DNA of 64,000 nucleotides from Pseudonocardia sp. 73-21 (GTDB lineage: Bacteria > Actinomycetota > Actinomycetes > Mycobacteriales > Pseudonocardiaceae), in the NCBI RefSeq assembly GCF_001899645.1, contig NZ_MKVV01000098.1, positions 125,489-189,488 of the forward strand. Direction: 5' to 3'. Numbering within the stretch: position 1 is the first letter of the stretch; each line of letters starts with the position of its first letter. Positions 61,324-64,000 of the stretch are shown here, piece after piece. The position numbers and the translations under genes were made by a program. The notes under the pieces are model-generated. The model had not been told where the DNA came from and ran no database searches. It worked only from the letters and a program-made list of their open reading frames with translations.

Positions 61324-61329
61324 TAGCCT
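61324..61329 (+). promoter_or_regulatory. -10 box for leaderless dgt
   Basis: TAGCCT followed by six bases and GTG 61336, the same layout as at rpe. Inference from spacing. Confidence 0.4.
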
Positions 61330-61335
61330 GCACCG

Positions 61336-62793
61336 GTGGATCTCCGTGCGCGAGCCGGCAGGCGGGTGCCCGTGCCCGAGTCGGGTGCGGGGCTCGCCGC
61401 CTCCCCGTTCCGTGTCGACCGGGACCGGATCGCGGCGTCGCCGTTCTTCGCGCGCCTGGCCGGGGTGACGCAGGTGGTGAGCCCGGCCGGGTCCGGGCTG
61501 CTCGTGCACAACCGGCTCACCCACAGCCTCCAGGTGGCGCAGGTGGCCCGCGCCATCGCCGAGCGCCTCGTCCCCGAACCGCTGGTCGACAAGCTCGGCG
61601 GCTGCGATCCCGACGTCGTGGAGGCCGCCGCGCTGGCCCACGACCTGGGCCACCCGCCGTTCGGCCACCTCGGCGAGCAGGTGCTCGACCGGCTCGCCCG
61701 CGAGCGCCTCGGCCTGCCCGACGGCTTCGAGGGCAACGCGCAGAGCTTCCGCATCGTCACCACCATCGACCTGCACGGTCCCGGGGGCACGGGCCTGGAC
61801 CTGACCGCGGCCGTCCGGGCGGCGATCCTCAAGTACCCGTGGTCGCGTCGGGCCCACCCGGACCCGCACCCGAGCGTCGCGCCGCTGCCACCGCGGGGAG
61901 CCGGGCCACTGCCCGGGGCGCCGTCCGCCGGCTCGGCCAAGTTCTCCGCCTACACCACCGAGCTCGACGACCTGCGCCAGAGCCGCGCCGTGTTCGCCGG
62001 CGTCATCGGGCCGTGGCAGCAGACCGTCGAGGCCGCCGTGATGGACACCGCCGACGACATCGCCTACGCCATCCACGACCTCGAGGACTTCCACCGCGTC
62101 GGCGTGCTGCAGCAGGCGGGTGTCGCGGCGGAGCTGAACGGCTGGTTGCGTGCCCCGGGCCCGCACGGGCCCGGCGCCGACCTCGAACGGCTGCGCCTGC
62201 GGCTCGCGGACAAGGACGCCTGGGCCTACGACGACGACGCGTTCACAGCCGCTGTCGAGCGGGTGCGGGAGGACCTCGTGGACGGGCTGCTGGCCACGTC
62301 GTTCGACGGGTCGATGGCCGCCGAGCGGGCCGTCGCGGAGTTCTCGGCGCGCTGGACGTCGCGGCTCGTCGGCGGGGTCGACGTCCGGCCCGAGCCGCCC
62401 GTCCGCTCGGCCCACGTGGCGCTGGCCACCGCGCAGTGGCACGAGGTGGCGGTGCTGAAGTTCGTGCACCAGCGGTTCGTGCTCCTGCGCGCCGATCTCG
62501 CGTCGCACCAGCGGGGCCAGGCGACGGTGCTGACCGGCCTGGTCGGGGCCCTGCACGACTGGCTCACCGACGACGAGAGCGGCCCGCGCCTGCCGCCCCG
62601 CCTGCACGACCTCGTCGAGCTGGCCCGGGGGGAGTACGCGGCCCTGGCGCCCGCGGCGGAGGTCGACGGTCTGGCCACCGGGCGGGCCGTGGTCGACTAC
62701 GTCGCCTCGCTCACCGACGGCCAGGCCACGGCCCTGCTCGACGTGCTCACCGGCCGCTCCGGCCGGCTGTGGACCGACGCCGCGGTGCTGTAG
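61336..62793 (+). CDS. dgt: Deoxyguanosinetriphosphate triphosphohydrolase-like protein
   Basis: HD-domain dNTPase of 485 residues that hydrolyses dNTPs to nucleoside and triphosphate. Metal ligands are visible: His in LLVHNRLTHSLQVAQVA, His-Asp in ALAHDLGHPPFGHLGE and Asp in MDTADDIAYAIHDLEDFH. FEGNAQSFRIVTTIDLHGPG is another signature. A Pro-rich insertion (about residues 175-198) splits the domain. In other actinobacteria dgt lies near dnaG, which is not in this window. Confidence 0.93.
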   Translation: MDLRARAGRRVPVPESGAGLAASPFRVDRDRIAASPFFARLAGVTQVVSPAGSGLLVHNRLTHSLQVAQVARAIAERLVPEPLVDKLGGCDPDVVEAAALAHDLGHPPFGHLGEQVLDRLARERLGLPDGFEGNAQSFRIVTTIDLHGPGGTGLDLTAAVRAAILKYPWSRRAHPDPHPSVAPLPPRGAGPLPGAPSAGSAKFSAYTTELDDLRQSRAVFAGVIGPWQQTVEAAVMDTADDIAYAIHDLEDFHRVGVLQQAGVAAELNGWLRAPGPHGPGADLERLRLRLADKDAWAYDDDAFTAAVERVREDLVDGLLATSFDGSMAAERAVAEFSARWTSRLVGGVDVRPEPPVRSAHVALATAQWHEVAVLKFVHQRFVLLRADLASHQRGQATVLTGLVGALHDWLTDDESGPRLPPRLHDLVELARGEYAALAPAAEVDGLATGRAVVDYVASLTDGQATALLDVLTGRSGRLWTDAAVL

Positions 62794-62846
62794 CCCGGAC
62801 GGGGACGACAGCGCGACCGCGGCGATGTCGTCCGGGTCCGGGGTGA

Positions 62847-63077
62847 TCACGGTGGCGCGCAAGCCGTCGGGCGAAGGGGACGACATGTCCGACGTGCCGG
62901 AGCCGCCGAGCAGTCGGCCCCGACCGAGGTGACCTCGTCGGTCAGCGGGTCGATCCGGACGGCCCCGGACCGGCGCAGCCGCAGCAGCGCGTGCTGCCGG
63001 GGCGAGTCCCGCGAGACCTGGGCGACCACCCCGGCCGGGGCGAACGCGCTGCGGCACTCGGAGTGCCGCGCGAGCAT
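62847..63077 (-). pseudogene. Possible degraded small gene
   Basis: The first 53 codons (for example FAPAGVVAQVSRDSPRQHAL, LRLRRSGAVRIDPLTDEVTS) read like a real protein, but the frame then turns into low complexity. Another frame continues with SPDGLRATVITPDPDDIAAV, also protein-like. A frameshift near 62915 would join them, though no natural stop follows before dgt. No family recognised. Confidence 0.3.
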
Positions 63078-63120
63078 CCCCGCTGCGGCCTGCCGGGGAC
63101 CACGACGTGCGGCAGCGGTC

Positions 63121-63160
63121 GTGCGCGGATATCAGGGTGGGAACACTGTTATCCGCGCAC
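63121..63160. terminator. 11-bp perfect inverted repeat downstream of the SDR gene
   Basis: GTGCGCGGATA (63121-63131) pairs with TATCCGCGCAC (63150-63160) across an 18-base loop, 21 bases beyond the SDR stop. There is no U-run, so it is either a factor-assisted terminator or a protein-binding palindrome. Confidence 0.5.
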
Positions 63161-63181
63161 GGGCGGCGGTAGCCGCGCTCG

Positions 63182-63973
63182 CTAGCCCAACGTGCCCGTC
63201 GCCATCACGCCGCCGTCGATGCGCACCGTCTCGCCCGTGATCCACGACGCCTCGTCGGAGACCAGGAAGCCGACCAGCGACGCGATGTCATCCGGGTTCC
63301 CCAGGCGCTTCATCGGATAGGCCGAGCTGACCTTCTCCTCGCCCTCCTCGTAGAGCGCGGTGGCGAACTTCGTCTTGACGACGGCGGGGGCGACCGCGTT
63401 GACGCGGATCGACGGGCCCAGCTGCCAGGCCAGCTCCTCGGTGAGCCGGATCAGCGCGGCCTTCGACGCGCCGTAGGCCGCGATCACGCCGGTGGAGCGC
63501 AGGCCCGCCGTGGACGCGAGGTTGATCACCACGCCGCCGTGCTCGCCCATCCACGCCTTGTAGGCCTCCTGCACGAAGCCCAGGGCCGCCACGACGTTGA
63601 CGTCGAAGATCTTGCGGACGCCGTTCAGGTCCGCGGTCATGAGGTCGCCGTAGACGGGGTTGATGCCCGCGTTGTTGACGAGGATGTCCAGCGAGCCGAA
63701 CGCCTCCACGGTCCTGGCGACGGCCTCGGCGCGGGACTCGTCCGACCCGGCGTTGCCCGGCACGGCCAGCACGCGCGACGCGTCGCCGCCCGCGGCCTTG
63801 GCCACGAGTTCCTCGGCGGCGGCGGCGAGCTGGTCGGGCTTGCGGGCGGTGATGGTCACCGAGGCCCCGCGGGTGAGCAGCTCGGCGGCGATGGCGTGGC
63901 CGATGCCGAGGCTTCCGCCGGTGACGAGTGCTGCCCTGCCGTTCAGACCAGCCGAGCCCGTGAGATCAGTCAT
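63182..63973 (-). CDS. SDR-family oxidoreductase
   Basis: Classical short-chain dehydrogenase of 263 residues. The cofactor site is ALVTGGSLGIGHAIAAELL with ITARKP after beta-2, which favours NADPH; LDILVNNAGINPVYG is the NNAG motif; the catalytic Ser lies in VVINLASTAGLRSTG and the Tyr-Lys in AAYGASKAALIRL; RVNAVAPAVVKTKF and WITGETVRIDGG close the fold. FabG-like, but the substrate cannot be named. ATG 63973 is 27 bases from the window end. Confidence 0.92.
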   Translation of the reverse strand: MTDLTGSAGLNGRAALVTGGSLGIGHAIAAELLTRGASVTITARKPDQLAAAAEELVAKAAGGDASRVLAVPGNAGSDESRAEAVARTVEAFGSLDILVNNAGINPVYGDLMTADLNGVRKIFDVNVVAALGFVQEAYKAWMGEHGGVVINLASTAGLRSTGVIAAYGASKAALIRLTEELAWQLGPSIRVNAVAPAVVKTKFATALYEEGEEKVSSAYPMKRLGNPDDIASLVGFLVSDEASWITGETVRIDGGVMATGTLG

Positions 63974-64000
63974 GCCTGGACCCTACTTCGCGAATCGCGT

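Larger units (their letters stand above)
62794..63181. other. 388-base intergenic region after dgt
   Basis: Between convergent dgt and the SDR gene. It contains a possible degraded minus-strand gene and a long hairpin (both listed). Nothing else is recognisable. Confidence 0.6.

Overview
The window is a high-GC (roughly 73 percent by eye) actinobacterial chromosome segment. WhiA, RbpA, OpcA, an MptB-type mannosyltransferase, NAT and a SufR-led suf operon point to Pseudonocardiales, probably Pseudonocardia. The genus is inferred from gene content and order only. From 0.1 to 57.6 kb the order closely follows the Mycobacterium tuberculosis Rv1406-Rv1466 region as I remember it, with insertions and losses. 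After 57.6 kb this synteny ends.

Layout. (1) 0.1-9.6 kb: def-fmt-rsmB, rpe, the riboflavin genes ribE-ribBA-ribH, a PH-domain membrane protein, a crotonase, a dihydroorotate dehydrogenase-like enzyme and a HAD hydrolase; ribD is absent from its usual place. (2) 9.6-19.9 kb: a DUF2786 gene, then uvrC-rapZ-yvcK-whiA, gap-pgk-tpiA-secG, rbpA and a TylF-like methyltransferase. (3) 19.9-24.9 kb: an ECF42-type sigma factor with its DGPF partner, a lipoprotein, gpx/trpB2 and rhodanese/Lrp divergent pairs. (4) 24.9-26.0 kb: non-coding DNA rich in tandem repeats. (5) 26.0-34.5 kb: the pentose-phosphate operon tkt-tal-(pgi-like)-zwf-opcA-pgl-NYN on the minus strand. (6) 34.7-41.0 kb: ctaB, an AbiEi/DUF559 gene flanked by palindromic repeats, an S9 peptidase, qor and ctaA. 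(7) 41.0-47.8 kb: an apparent accessory insertion with a composite pseudogene, an OatA-like acyltransferase, a polysaccharide deacetylase, DUF6069 and DUF2332 genes, a frameshifted CDF transporter and an array of GATCATG-type repeats. (8) 47.8-57.6 kb: an ABC exporter, mptB and sufR-B-D-C-S-U-T, closed by a strong hairpin terminator. (9) 57.6-64 kb: usp-cyclase-nat, crtY, dgt and an SDR.

The core genes form linked housekeeping modules: protein N-terminus formylation and deformylation, flavin synthesis, the triose part of glycolysis, NADPH and pentose supply, haem A synthesis (ctaA and ctaB flank the same region), and Fe-S assembly under SufR. Many genes overlap by 1-4 bases (TGATG, ATGA, GTGA), which indicates translational coupling. 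Several genes have a TANNNT box 6-7 bases before the start codon, consistent with leaderless transcripts.

Points most worth checking: the Pgi homologue that has lost its substrate-binding and acidic motifs; an OB-fold/esterase composite pseudogene; the palindrome-flanked DUF559 gene; two loci of an 80-84-bp GATCATG repeat; a cyclase gene with no ordinary start codon but a Shine-Dalgarno sequence placed for an AUC; a SufR operator matching published consensus sequences; and a 0.7-9.6 kb block with distinct valine-codon and GTCGAC usage.
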